Numbered from the stretch's first letter, positions 27,942-37,809 are shown. The stretch: 64,000 bases of DNA from CBDBEU01 sp965204565 (GCA_965204565.1 CBDBEU010000005.1:1426001-1490000); one strand, 5' to 3'. Notes: generated by a model from the sequence alone, not told the origin. Program-made: numbers and translations.

Positions 27942-29446
27942 GCGACAGGATCGGACAGGACGAAGTGAACAAGGCCGTCTGGGCCGCCTGCGATACCTTT
28001 CGCGGAACGGTCTCGGCAGACGTCTACAAGGACTACGTCCTTAGCATGCTGTTTCTGAAATATATCTCGGATGTGTGGCGGGACCATCATGACGAATACA
28101 AGAATCAATATGGCGACGAGCCCGAGCTGATCGCGGAACTGATGACGAACGAGCGCTTCGTCCTTCCCGAAAGCGCGAATTTCACCGCGCTCTTCAACGC
28201 TCGTTACGAGCCGGGGAATGGCGAACGGATCGACAAGGCGCTGCACGCCATCGAAGAAGCCAATATCGTCAGGTTGCGCGATGTTTTCCAGGATATCAGC
28301 TTCAATTCGAACAAGCTGGGCGAGGAGAAGCAGAAGAACGACATCCTGCGCCATCTGCTGGAGGATTTCGAGCGGCCCGAACTGAACATGCGTCCCTCGC
28401 GCATCGGCAATCTCGACGTGATCGGCAACGCCTATGAATTCCTCATCAAGAATTTCGCCGCCGACGCCGGTCGCAAGGCCGGCGAGTTCTACACGCCTCC
28501 CGAAGTCTCGGAACTGATGGCCGAGATCATGGACATGGCCGAGGGCGAGGAAGCCTGCGATCCCGCCTGCGGTTCCGGCTCGCTGTTGATGAAGTGCGCT
28601 CGCCGCGTTCAGGCCAGGTTTGGCGGGTCTAAAAAATACGCACTGTTTGGGCAGGAATCGATCGGCAGCACCCAGGCGCTCGCCAGGATGAACATGTTCC
28701 TCCACGGCGAGGACAATCACCGCATCGAATGGGGCGACACAATTCGCAACCCCAAGCTGCTCGATGGCGAGGACCGTCTGAAGCACTTCGATGTGGTCGT
28801 CGCCAATCCCCCTTTCAGCCTCGACAAATGGGGCCACGACACGGCAGAGAACGACAGGTTCGGACGCTTCCGGCGCGGCGTGCCGCCCAGGACCAAGGGC
28901 GACTACGCCTTCATCCTCCATATGATCGAGACAATGAAGCCGAAGACCGGGCGGATGGCGGTGGTCGCGCCGCATGGCGTGCTGTTTCGCGGATCGAGCG
29001 AGGGCGGGATCAGGCGGAAACTGATCGAGGAGAACCTGCTCGAAGCGGTGATCGGCCTGCCGGAGAAGCTGTTCTACGGCACCGGCATTCCGGCCTGCAT
29101 CCTGATCTTCCGCAAGACAAGGGCGGACGACAAGGTGCTGTTCGTCGATGCGAGCCGCGAGTTCAAATCGGGCAAGAACCAGAACCGGCTCGAAGAAGGG
29201 CATCTAGCGAAGATCGTCGAGACGTATCGCGAGCGGAAAACCGTCGACAGATACGCCTGTCTCGCCACGCCCGGGGAACTGGCCGAAAACGACTACAACC
29301 TCAACATTCCGCGCTATGTCGACACGTTCGAGGAAGAAGAGGAGATCGACCTCCTTGCCGTCCGCGCCGAACGGCTGAAACTGAAGGCGGAACTGGCCGA
29401 GTTGGAGAAGAAGATGGACGGCTATCTTCAGGAGCTTGGCTACTGA
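27938..29446 (+). CDS. hsdM: Type I restriction-modification DNA methyltransferase, HsdM
   Basis: HsdM methylates adenine at the site chosen by HsdS. The N-terminal helical domain (residues about 8-130; VNKAVWAACDTFRGTVSADV) is followed by the catalytic domain with EFYTPPEVSELM, motif I DPACGSGSLL (SAM binding) and motif IV NPPF (catalysis). The C-terminus has a coiled coil (ERLKLKAELAELEKKMDGYL). The protein is 502 residues long and intact. Its stop overlaps the next ATG by one base. Confidence 0.93.
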   Translation: MSDRIGQDEVNKAVWAACDTFRGTVSADVYKDYVLSMLFLKYISDVWRDHHDEYKNQYGDEPELIAELMTNERFVLPESANFTALFNARYEPGNGERIDKALHAIEEANIVRLRDVFQDISFNSNKLGEEKQKNDILRHLLEDFERPELNMRPSRIGNLDVIGNAYEFLIKNFAADAGRKAGEFYTPPEVSELMAEIMDMAEGEEACDPACGSGSLLMKCARRVQARFGGSKKYALFGQESIGSTQALARMNMFLHGEDNHRIEWGDTIRNPKLLDGEDRLKHFDVVVANPPFSLDKWGHDTAENDRFGRFRRGVPPRTKGDYAFILHMIETMKPKTGRMAVVAPHGVLFRGSSEGGIRRKLIEENLLEAVIGLPEKLFYGTGIPACILIFRKTRADDKVLFVDASREFKSGKNQNRLEEGHLAKIVETYRERKTVDRYACLATPGELAENDYNLNIPRYVDTFEEEEEIDLLAVRAERLKLKAELAELEKKMDGYLQELGY

Positions 29447-30474
29447 TGGCGGGCGAACTCGTCCTTTACACCACCGAGGACGGCGATCTCGTTGTCCGCT
29501 TGCAGGAGCGGGACGGGAGCGTCCGGCTGACCCAATTGCAGCTTGCCGAACTCTTTCAAACCACGGTTTCCAATATCAACAAGCATATCAGGGGGGTATT
29601 GGACGATTGCGAGCAGGATGAGGCAACTATTGAGGAATACTCAATAGTTCAAACAGAGGGCAAGCGCAGCGTCGAGCGTCTGGTTGCGCATTACAGCCTC
29701 CCGATGATCCTTTCGGTCGGCTTTCGCGTGCGCTCCCCGCGCGGTGCACAGTTCCGCCGCTGGGCGGCAGAGACCCTGTCCGAATATATGGTCAAGGGCT
29801 TCGTCATGGATGACGACCGGCTGAAGGAGCCGGACAACGACTATTTCGAAGAACTGCTCGCCCGCATCCGCGACATTCGCGCATCGGAAAAGCTGTTCTA
29901 CAAGAAGGTGCTCGATATCTACGCGACTGCGGTGGATTATGATCCGAAGGCGGAGGCGAGCCAGCGGTTCTTCCAGACGGTGCAGAACAGGATGCACCAC
30001 GCCGCCCATGGCCGGACGGCGGCGGAAACGAAGATTGCGCGGGCCGACAGTTCCAGGCCGATGATGGGGCTGACCGGCTGGACCGGCGAGAAAAAGGGGC
30101 GTCTGCCCACGAAGCAGGATGCGCAGGTGGCGAAGAACCATCTGCAGGATGGCGAGATGGAGACGCTGAACCGCATCACCGTCGCCTTCCTCGAATTTGC
30201 CGAGGCCATGGCGACAGACCGAAAGCCGATGCACATGGCCGACTGGATCGCCAGGCTCGACGATTTCCTCAAACTGGGCGATCACAGGCCGCCGAGCGGT
30301 GCAGGCAAGGTTTCGGCCAGGGCGGCGACGAAAAAAGTGAGCGCCGAATATGACCGCTGGCATAAACGAGCGATCAACGCGCCGAGCGCGATCGAGCGGC
30401 ATTTTATCGAGGCCACCGCCAAGGTGAAGAAGCTCGCTGCGGAGAAGCCCGCCGGCAAGGGCGGTGCGGCATGA
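29446..30474 (+). CDS. RhuM-family (virulence RhuM) protein
   Basis: A 342-residue protein starting at the ATG that overlaps the hsdM stop (TGATG). The N-terminal region matches the RhuM family (LTQLQLAELFQTTVSNINKH, a helix-turn-helix, then SVGFRVRSPRGAQFRRWA). The C-terminal half is rich in Lys and Ala. RhuM genes are often found inside type I restriction operons, but the activity is not known to me. The frame is open for a further 239 codons upstream, but that part is hsdM read in another frame. Confidence 0.8.
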   Translation: MAGELVLYTTEDGDLVVRLQERDGSVRLTQLQLAELFQTTVSNINKHIRGVLDDCEQDEATIEEYSIVQTEGKRSVERLVAHYSLPMILSVGFRVRSPRGAQFRRWAAETLSEYMVKGFVMDDDRLKEPDNDYFEELLARIRDIRASEKLFYKKVLDIYATAVDYDPKAEASQRFFQTVQNRMHHAAHGRTAAETKIARADSSRPMMGLTGWTGEKKGRLPTKQDAQVAKNHLQDGEMETLNRITVAFLEFAEAMATDRKPMHMADWIARLDDFLKLGDHRPPSGAGKVSARAATKKVSAEYDRWHKRAINAPSAIERHFIEATAKVKKLAAEKPAGKGGAA

Positions 30475-31676
30475 TTCCGGAGGGGTGGAAGCAGACCGAA
30501 CTCGGTGCCTTGGCTGACTTCGCTTCGGGTGGGACGCCTTCGAAGCAGAATGAGGCTTTCTGGGGTGGCTTCTTTCCTTGGGTTTCGGCCAAAGACCTGA
30601 AGAAGCATGTCATAAACAACGCTGAACTCTGCCTCACAGAAGAAGGCCGCAAAGTTGCCAAAACTGCTCCGATTGGCTCAGTTCTGGTTCTCGTTCGCGG
30701 TATGACACTCCTCAAGGATGTGCCCATCGGCTATGTGGCGGAACCAGTTGCATTCAATCAAGATATCAAAGCCTTGGTCGCGAAGAGCTACGTCGCCCCA
30801 AAATTCTTGGCTTATTTACTTGTTTCATTGAGACGCCCGCTCATGACATTAGTCAACACTGCCAATCATGGGACAGGTAGGCTCGATACCGATCTGCTCA
30901 AATCGTTTCCAGTCGTCCTGCCGTCATTTGTAGAGCAGTGCCGAATCGCAAAGACACTGGAAACGTGGGACCGCGCCATCGAGACGGTCGAGGCGCTGAT
31001 CGCCAATGCCCGCGCGCAAAAACAGGCGCTGATGCAGCAACTCCTCCCGCAAGGCGCCACCCCGCCCAAAAAGCGTCTCCCCGGCTTTTCGGGGGAGTGG
31101 CGCGAAATGAAGCTAGGGGGAATGGCAAAAGTTGTGATGGGATCGTCACCGCCCTCATCTGCCTACAACGAGACCGAAATAGGGCTGCCGTTGATCCAAG
31201 GCAATGCCGACATTAAGAACCGTCAGTCCGCACCACGTGTTCATACCAGCGAGATTACCCAAGTTTGCGAACCCAAGGATATTTTGTTCAGCGTGCGAGC
31301 ACCCGTCGGCGAAATATCCATTGCGATCCACCATGCGTGTATCGGACGAGGCATTGCAGCAATCCGTCCGCATAGCGGAAGCGACGCTGACTTCTTGTAT
31401 TTTTGCTTGCTTGCCGCAGAATCTCGATGGGCCCGCTTATCTCAAGGAAGCACCTTTCAGGCAGTGAACAGCAAGGATCTTAGGGGGTCCATAGTTTTCG
31501 CGCCCTCGAAAGAGACTGAACGTGAAGCAATCGGAGCGGCGGTTCGTGAGTCGCAATCGGCCAAAGACAACCTGCAATCCCAACTCGCCGCCCTCCGCCG
31601 GGAAAAGGCCGCGCTGATGCAGCAACTGCTCACCGGCAAGCGGCGGGTGAAACTCCCGGAAAGCGAGGTAGCGTAA
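30471..31676 (+). CDS. hsdS: Type I restriction-modification specificity subunit, HsdS
   Basis: HsdS recognises the bipartite DNA target. It has two target-recognition domains: the first begins PEGWKQTELGALADFASGGT, the second WREMKLGGMAKVVMGSSPP. Each is followed by a coiled-coil spacer (ALIANARAQKQALMQQLLPQ and ALRREKAALMQQLLTGKRR). At 401 residues it is complete. It overlaps rhuM by four bases and its last base is the first base of the next gene. The two domains differ, so the target should be asymmetric. Confidence 0.9.
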   Translation: MIPEGWKQTELGALADFASGGTPSKQNEAFWGGFFPWVSAKDLKKHVINNAELCLTEEGRKVAKTAPIGSVLVLVRGMTLLKDVPIGYVAEPVAFNQDIKALVAKSYVAPKFLAYLLVSLRRPLMTLVNTANHGTGRLDTDLLKSFPVVLPSFVEQCRIAKTLETWDRAIETVEALIANARAQKQALMQQLLPQGATPPKKRLPGFSGEWREMKLGGMAKVVMGSSPPSSAYNETEIGLPLIQGNADIKNRQSAPRVHTSEITQVCEPKDILFSVRAPVGEISIAIHHACIGRGIAAIRPHSGSDADFLYFCLLAAESRWARLSQGSTFQAVNSKDLRGSIVFAPSKETEREAIGAAVRESQSAKDNLQSQLAALRREKAALMQQLLTGKRRVKLPESEVA

Positions 31677-33337
31677 TGGCTAAGACCAGATCATTTTCCA
31701 TATTTCTTCTGAAAGACGATGCAACCCCTGATAATGCCTTGAAGGATGTGAAGGATGGCAATGCGCTGAAAGCGAATGCGGCGGCCAACAATCTGCCAGA
31801 AGGCGCGCGTTTATTTCTTTTGGACAAACCGCCTAATCCGCCTTGGTGGAAAGCCTACTTTGACGTCAAACAAGACCTGTTTCAGGGCTCAAAGGGCGCG
31901 CTTGTTTTCGTTCCAGCATCGGGCCGGTGGTTCGCGCTGTCGTTTGGCCATGTCTATCATAATTTGAAGGACACGAGTTACGAATATGATTTTGGTCTTC
32001 GCGTCACACTGAACTGCGTTAACCCGGAGGAGTTGAAAAGCACGGACGTACTGGAACCCAGCGGCGCAAAACGGCAAAGAACGCAGCTGCCGACAGTCGG
32101 CGATCTCACCTTTTTTGATGTCGATGCCGACAGCACAATTTTGAAAAGCCTCACTGGCAAGGTGAAAGCGGAGCATAAGGAAGTATTCAAGAGCGCAACC
32201 GGCTCCAGCAATATCCGCATTTCCTCCGAAGCAGCGCCGAATGAACTGATCGGACTTTGTGAGAATCTATATGCTCTGTATCAGGAAGAGACCTACAAGA
32301 CGGCGTTTCCGGACATACAGAACATCGCGCCGGTACGCGATCCCGTAACCATTGAGAATCTGAATGGGCGATTGCTTGAAGCCTTCCGTGAAAAGGATGA
32401 TGGCTTATCGTTATCGGTCCCTGAGATTGTCGATCATGGCGATGGTATCTGGGGAACATTTACTGGGGCACGCGCTGGCAAGGTGTATGATGATATTTTC
32501 ATCGATCAGTATTACGAATATCTTGAAGATAAAAACGTCGGATTGAACACTATCGGCATTGACGTACTAAAGCGCCATCAGCTTGCATTGACGAACGAAG
32601 ATGGTAGCCACATCAGAAACAGCTACAGCATTCTGAAATGTCTGATATTCGATACGACGTTGGAAAACGGGACACAAAGCTATCATCTTCGTGAAGGGCA
32701 TTGGTATCTAATCGACGCCGATTATATTGCTCGCCTGAAGACGTATCTTGACCCTCTATGCGAAGACACGACGTTGCCGGATTTCGATCACGCAAATGAA
32801 GGCGAGTATAATATCGCCGCAGCGGCAGCAGAAAATGGCCGGGTGTGCATGGACAAGAAAAGTATCACACCAAAAGGTCAAAAACCGGTCGAGCCTTGCG
32901 ATATTTATGAAGTGGCCGATGACAAGGCGGTCCTCCATCACGTGAAAATATCGACGCTATCTGCACAGCTTAGCCACTTATTCAACCAAGGCATTAACTC
33001 GGTCAATTTGATCCGGTCAGAAAGTGAGTCCTTGGAAAAAATGAAGGCGCTGGCTGGAGATGGTTTGGCTGATGCGGAGAAGGCAGAGTCAATCGCTCCT
33101 CTTGAGAATGACAAGTTTCGGATCGTTTATGATATCGTCACGCATAAGGATAAAGCTGACAAATCGCTAAATCTGCCGCTCTTCTCTCGCATCAGCTTAA
33201 TGCGCTGCATGAAAGAATTCAGGCGCATGGGCATTGAAGCGGAATATTGCTTTATTCCTAACAAATTTCCGAAAAATGCGGGAAAAAAGCGCAAGAAGAA
33301 ACCCAAAGCTAGTCCCGCCGACGGGGCACAAAATTGA
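31676..33337 (+). CDS. TIGR04141/DUF6119-type sporadically distributed protein
   Basis: A 553-residue protein that resembles the sporadically distributed family TIGR04141 (DUF6119). The N-terminus has the family-like start TRSFSIFLLKDDATPDNAL. Central parts are GRWFALSFGHVYHNLKDTSY and EAAPNELIGLCENLYALYQ; the C-terminal half contains CDIYEVADDKAVLHHVKI and HLFNQGINSVNLI, patterns that recall nuclease-like folds. The tail is very basic (KNAGKKRKKKPKAS). Its base composition is lower in GC than hsdM or hsdR. Wedged between hsdS and hsdR with overlapping ends, it is likely part of the same defence unit. Confidence 0.7.
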   Translation: MAKTRSFSIFLLKDDATPDNALKDVKDGNALKANAAANNLPEGARLFLLDKPPNPPWWKAYFDVKQDLFQGSKGALVFVPASGRWFALSFGHVYHNLKDTSYEYDFGLRVTLNCVNPEELKSTDVLEPSGAKRQRTQLPTVGDLTFFDVDADSTILKSLTGKVKAEHKEVFKSATGSSNIRISSEAAPNELIGLCENLYALYQEETYKTAFPDIQNIAPVRDPVTIENLNGRLLEAFREKDDGLSLSVPEIVDHGDGIWGTFTGARAGKVYDDIFIDQYYEYLEDKNVGLNTIGIDVLKRHQLALTNEDGSHIRNSYSILKCLIFDTTLENGTQSYHLREGHWYLIDADYIARLKTYLDPLCEDTTLPDFDHANEGEYNIAAAAAENGRVCMDKKSITPKGQKPVEPCDIYEVADDKAVLHHVKISTLSAQLSHLFNQGINSVNLIRSESESLEKMKALAGDGLADAEKAESIAPLENDKFRIVYDIVTHKDKADKSLNLPLFSRISLMRCMKEFRRMGIEAEYCFIPNKFPKNAGKKRKKKPKASPADGAQN

Positions 33338-36300
33338 CCATCACCCCCAACACCGCCGAGCTCTACAGCTCCCACATCCCCGCACTTGCCACGCTGGTCT
33401 CGCTGGGCTGGGACTATCTCCCGCCCGAGGACTGCCTCGCGGCGCGCGGCGGCAATCAGGGGGTGGTGCTGCGCGATGTGCTGGTCGAGCAACTGCGGCG
33501 GCGAACTTTCGAGTACAAGGGGCGGAGCTGTCCGCTCTCGACCAATGCGATCGACCAGATCGTTCGCGAGCTGACCTCGCCCGCTCTCAACGAAGGGCTG
33601 ATCGCCGCCAACGAGAAGCTCTACAACGCCATCACGCTGGGCATCACCGTCACCGAATTCGTCGACGGCAGGAAGCACAGCGTCACCGTGCCGATTATCG
33701 ACTGGGCGCATCCGCCGGCGAACAGCTTTATCGTCAGCGAGGAGATGGAAGTGCTGGCCGTGCCGGGCACGCATACGCGGCGGCCCGATATTGTCGGCTT
33801 CGTCAACGGCATTCCGCTGCTGGTGATCGAGGCCAAGCGGCCCGACAGCGGCAACCCAGACAAGTCGACGGTGGATGAAGGCATCAGCCAGACGATCCGC
33901 AATCAGGGGCAGGAGGAAATCCCGCATTTGTTCGCCCATGCGCATCTGCTGTTGTCCATCGGCATGACCGACGGCCGTTACGGCACCACCAGGACCCCGC
34001 GCAAATTCTGGTCGCAATGGCGTGAGGAGGAATTTTCGGAAGACCATTTCCGCCGGATCAAGAACGCGGCGCGAGCGACCGATCCGCGCGCTGCCATCCT
34101 GAAGAACCACATCAGCGAGGTGCGCGATCACGTCCAGCACCTGTGGAGCGACGAGCAGGCGGTGACCGCGCAGGATCGCCTGCTGATCGGCCTCTGCTCG
34201 CCGAAGCGATTGCTGGAATTCGTTCGGTCTTATGTCCTGTTCGACCGCAAGGTGGACAAGATCGTCGCCCGCCATCAGCAGTTCTTCGGTATCCGTGCGC
34301 TGCTGGATCAGATCAGCCGGATCAGGCCGGACGGAGCGCGAGAGGGCGGGGTCATCTGGCACACCACCGGTTCTGGCAAGAGCTTCACAATGGTGATGCT
34401 GTGCAAGGCACTATTAATTCATGAGAAGTTGAAAGCGTGCCGTCTGGTGGCGGTCACGGACAGGCGCAATCTGGAAAAGCAGCTGGCCGGGAATTTCCAG
34501 ACCGGCGGCGCATTAGGCTCTGATGTCGGCTCAAGAAACGCCTCGAAGGCCAAAGCGCAATCTGGACGCGACCTGGCCAAACTTATCGGCAAGGGCGTCG
34601 AGCGCATCATCTTCACCATCATCAACAAGTTTGGCAGTGCCGCTCGCTATCCGGAGTGCAGGAATGACACTGCAGACATGATTGTCTTGGTCGACGAGGG
34701 GCACAGGAGCCAGGGCGGCGAGAATCACGAGCGGATGCGCAAAGCGCTGCCCAATGCCGCCTATGTCGCCTTCACCGGCACGCCTTTGCTGAAGGACGAC
34801 AAGACCGCAAACAGGTTTGGTCGCATCGTTCACGCATATACAATGAAGGACGCGGTTTCCGACGGAACCGTAACGCCGATTCTATATGAAGAGCGAAAGC
34901 CGATTCTCGCCGTCAATGAGCAAGCAACCGACAACTGGTTTGAGAAGGTCACTGGCGGTCTGTCCGACGAGCAGAAAAGCGATCTCAAAAAGAAGTTCGG
35001 CACCAAGGGAGCGGTTTATGGTTCAGACGACCGGATCGCCCTTATCGCGCTCGATATTGCCACCCACTTCAAGGAGAATTTCAAGGACCTCGACCCTGGT
35101 CTGAAGGGGCAGCTTGCGACCGACTCAAAGCGGTCTGCCATCCGTTATAAAAAGGCGCTCGATGCGACCGGGCTGGTAAGCAGCGCCATCGTGATTTCGC
35201 CGCCCGATACGCGCGAAGGCCATTCGGAGGTCGATGCGGCAGAACTTCCGGAAGTTCAGCAGTGGTGGAAGGAGAACGTCAAGGGAGATGCCGAAGACTA
35301 CGAGCGCCGGGTTATTGAAGACTTCTCCACTGAAGGCCGTCCCGATATCTTAATCGTCGTCGATAAACTGCTCACCGGCTTTGATGAGCCACGCAACGCT
35401 GTCCTTTACATCGACAAGAAGCTTGAGCAGCATAATTTGATCCAGGCAATCGCCCGCGTGAACCGGTTGCATGAGCAGAAAAAATACGGCCTTCTCATTG
35501 ACTATCGTGGCATCCTGAAGGCTTTGGACACCGCGCTTACCGAATATCAAGACCTCGCGGATCGGACTCAAGGAGGTTTTGATCTCAAGGATATAGACGA
35601 GCTCTACGCCGATGTCAGCACCGAGTATAAGCGCCTGCCAAAACTTCATGCCGAACTCCGGGCGATCTTCAATCCTGTCAAAAACAGGGTCGACATTGAG
35701 CAGTACAGACAGTTAATGGTGCCAAATATCCGCGAAACGGATGACGGAACTCCAGTCGATCAAAATCAGAAGATTAGAGAAGACTTCTACGAAGCTCTTA
35801 CTGCCTACGGCATGTGTCTCAAGATCGCCCTCGGATCGCGCTCATTCTTTGAGGACTTGTCGACAAGCGAGGCCCGGATCGCGGAATACAAGCGCGACCT
35901 GAAGTTCTTCACCAGCCTGCGAAAAATCGTAAGGCAGGACGCTCAGGAAACGGTCGACTATAGCGCATATGAGGATCAGATCAGTCGCCTGGTCGATCGC
36001 TATGTCGCAGGTGAAGACGTTGAGAACGTCGATGGCGTATTGATCGTCAACGACCTCGGGAAGCAGGAGCCTGCGGAGTCCTGGTCAGCGGAAAAGACGC
36101 GCAATGAAACAGATATCATCCGCTCCCGTATGCGCAAGACGATAGAACAGGAACTTGCTGATGATCCCTATGCGCAGCGATTCTTCTCTGATCTTCTGAA
36201 GCGCGCAATCGCGGAAGCGTCAGCGCTATTCGACCACCCCTATAAGCAGTATGTCTTGTTCAGGGATCTGGAACAAAAGCTCGCGTCAAAGCGCATCGAC

Positions 36301-36618
36301 GACATACCGGACGAGTTGGAAGGGCGCTCCCATGCAAGTGCATATTTCGGTATCATTCGCCTCGAAATAGCGGACGATATTGCGATTAAAGAACAGCGCA
36401 AAGCGCTCGTTGAGGCCTCTCTCGATATGGAAAAGGCCGTCGAACAGGCGATTGCTGAGAATTCGCTCAATACTGCCAACATCGAGGCGGCAATTCGCAA
36501 GGCTTTACTGCCCCGCCTATTCAGCCTGGTCGGCTTGGACAAAGCGAAAATCATCACCGAGCGGATCGTTGAAATAACACGCACAGGACTCGCGCGCGGC
36601 AGTTCCAAACGACCATGA
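33334..36618 (+). CDS. hsdR: Type I restriction endonuclease subunit, HsdR
   Basis: HsdR translocates and cuts unmodified DNA. The start is a TTG that overlaps the previous stop (TTGA). The N-terminal nuclease domain has the PD-ExK signature (RPDIVGFVNGIPLLVIEAKR, about residues 150-170). The helicase motor has Walker A HTTGSGKSFTM (about 345), the DEGH box (IVLVDEGHRSQGG, about 452), AFTGTPLL and motif VI QAIARVNRLH (about 705). At 1094 residues it is full length and intact. Confidence 0.95.
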   Translation: MTITPNTAELYSSHIPALATLVSLGWDYLPPEDCLAARGGNQGVVLRDVLVEQLRRRTFEYKGRSCPLSTNAIDQIVRELTSPALNEGLIAANEKLYNAITLGITVTEFVDGRKHSVTVPIIDWAHPPANSFIVSEEMEVLAVPGTHTRRPDIVGFVNGIPLLVIEAKRPDSGNPDKSTVDEGISQTIRNQGQEEIPHLFAHAHLLLSIGMTDGRYGTTRTPRKFWSQWREEEFSEDHFRRIKNAARATDPRAAILKNHISEVRDHVQHLWSDEQAVTAQDRLLIGLCSPKRLLEFVRSYVLFDRKVDKIVARHQQFFGIRALLDQISRIRPDGAREGGVIWHTTGSGKSFTMVMLCKALLIHEKLKACRLVAVTDRRNLEKQLAGNFQTGGALGSDVGSRNASKAKAQSGRDLAKLIGKGVERIIFTIINKFGSAARYPECRNDTADMIVLVDEGHRSQGGENHERMRKALPNAAYVAFTGTPLLKDDKTANRFGRIVHAYTMKDAVSDGTVTPILYEERKPILAVNEQATDNWFEKVTGGLSDEQKSDLKKKFGTKGAVYGSDDRIALIALDIATHFKENFKDLDPGLKGQLATDSKRSAIRYKKALDATGLVSSAIVISPPDTREGHSEVDAAELPEVQQWWKENVKGDAEDYERRVIEDFSTEGRPDILIVVDKLLTGFDEPRNAVLYIDKKLEQHNLIQAIARVNRLHEQKKYGLLIDYRGILKALDTALTEYQDLADRTQGGFDLKDIDELYADVSTEYKRLPKLHAELRAIFNPVKNRVDIEQYRQLMVPNIRETDDGTPVDQNQKIREDFYEALTAYGMCLKIALGSRSFFEDLSTSEARIAEYKRDLKFFTSLRKIVRQDAQETVDYSAYEDQISRLVDRYVAGEDVENVDGVLIVNDLGKQEPAESWSAEKTRNETDIIRSRMRKTIEQELADDPYAQRFFSDLLKRAIAEASALFDHPYKQYVLFRDLEQKLASKRIDDIPDELEGRSHASAYFGIIRLEIADDIAIKEQRKALVEASLDMEKAVEQAIAENSLNTANIEAAIRKALLPRLFSLVGLDKAKIITERIVEITRTGLARGSSKRP

Positions 36619-37340
36619 TTGTGCACTACGGAAATGACGAAGTGACCTGTCGGATCAGCCGAAATTCAGCACTTGCCGGTCGCGTTCGCATCCACGTTCT
36701 CCCGGATGGTGAAGTTGAGATCGAAGCGCCGGAAACTGAGTCAATCTCTAGCATTGCGTTTGCGGCGCAAAAGAAGGCGGGATGGATTTTTCGGCACCGT
36801 GTGAAGGCGCTTGCTGCTCAAAAACATGCCAAGCCGAGAGAGTTCGTAAGCGGTGAAACCCATTTCTATCTTGGACGCCGCTACAAGCTTGTCGTGCACG
36901 AGAAAGCGGGAACGCCTTCCAGTGTAAAGCTCTTGCGGGGAAGGATTGAAGTTACACTTCCAGTCGCTGATCCAGCGGCTGTTAGACGACGTTTGGGTGC
37001 CTGGTATTCCGAGCGTGCTTCCGCGTATCTAGGGGCGAAATTGCAAGAGATCGCAGCAAGAATTTCGTGGATTAAGGGGGAGCCCCGATTCAAGTTGATA
37101 CGAATGCAAACGCAATGGGGGAGCTGCTCGCCAGAGGGAGTCATTTATCTCAACCCTGCACTTGTGAGGGTGCCCAGGCACTGCATCGAATACGTGATTG
37201 TTCATGAACTTTGTCACCTATGCGAGCACAATCACAGCAAGCGCTTCTACGAGCTTCTCGATCGAAGCGTTCCTAGATGGAGATCAACAAAATGCGAGTT
37301 GGATGAGCTTGCCGAGCTTGTTTTGGCAGGCAATTTTTGA
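36615..37340 (+). CDS. YgjP-type (DUF45) zinc metallopeptidase
   Basis: A 241-residue protein with the zinc signature VIVHELCHLCEHNHSKRFYE near residue 195 and the upstream family motif RMQTQWGSCSPEGVIYLNPA. The first half is beta-rich (FYLGRRYKLVVHEKAGTP). DUF45 proteins often follow hsdR in type I operons. Its ATG overlaps the hsdR stop (ATGA), so it is translationally coupled to it. The role in restriction is unproven. A decayed relative lies at 59125-59390. Confidence 0.85.
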   Translation: MIVHYGNDEVTCRISRNSALAGRVRIHVLPDGEVEIEAPETESISSIAFAAQKKAGWIFRHRVKALAAQKHAKPREFVSGETHFYLGRRYKLVVHEKAGTPSSVKLLRGRIEVTLPVADPAAVRRRLGAWYSERASAYLGAKLQEIAARISWIKGEPRFKLIRMQTQWGSCSPEGVIYLNPALVRVPRHCIEYVIVHELCHLCEHNHSKRFYELLDRSVPRWRSTKCELDELAELVLAGNF

Positions 37341-37586
37341 CAGCTCATTCGAGGTGGAAAATGGAAGGATCGGACACCGCAGTCTGCCTTAACGAAATGG
37401 CCATTTGTTACCGGACCGGTCCCCATTGAGAACAAACTTCCGTTCTCGCCTCTTCACCTCAAGCCCGGTTCGGGCTAGGAAACCCGCGTGAAACCAAGGC
37501 CTTTGCCGTCATTGAACGGCCGGGGCAGTGGTGGATCAGACCATGCATATATGGGGAACAACTTCGTGCATACTGTATTGGGGAAC

Positions 37587-37799
37587 ATGCGCAAACGCTC
37601 GGTTCGGGTCGCAGGCCACCCCACCAGCGTCTCGCTGGAAGACGAATTCTGGGACGCGCTCAACGAGATTGCGCGCCAAAGGCAAACCAGCATGACAAGA
37701 CTGATCGGCGAGATCGATGCCAAACGCGCTGGTACCGGCTTGTCCTCGGCAATCAGGATTTATGTGCTCAAATGCGTTCGCACAGCCGCAAACGGCTGA
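37587..37799 (+). CDS. Ribbon-helix-helix domain protein
   Basis: A 70-residue protein of the RHH_4 type, usually found beside core Rhizobiales genes. It reads MRKRSVRVAGHPTSVSLEDE, then FWDALNEIARQRQTSMTRLI, the strand and two helices of the fold. The ATG at 37587 is preceded by GGGGAAC. It may be a DNA-binding regulator. It is convergent with asmA, whose stop lies ten bases away. Confidence 0.75.
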   Translation: MRKRSVRVAGHPTSVSLEDEFWDALNEIARQRQTSMTRLIGEIDAKRAGTGLSSAIRIYVLKCVRTAANG

Positions 37800-37809
37800 G
37801 GGCACCGGC

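Noticed and set aside
27725..29203. Long minus-strand reading frame opposite hsdM
   Set aside because: It is antisense to a fully conserved gene and shows no recognisable motif. A similar case is 33127-34362 opposite hsdR.
28729..29445. A 581-codon reading frame that would extend the RhuM protein at its N-terminus
   Set aside because: The extra part lies fully inside hsdM in another frame. The ATG at 29446 overlaps the hsdM stop and gives the normal RhuM start.
26793..37340. The defence block as BREX or DISARM
   Set aside because: No PglZ phosphatase, BrxC-type ATPase or DrmA/B-like genes are present. The core is plainly type I restriction.
37341..37586. A tRNA gene as integration site next to the restriction operon
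   Set aside because: The sequence after the metallopeptidase gene contains no tRNA-like T arm or CCA end that folds into a cloverleaf.
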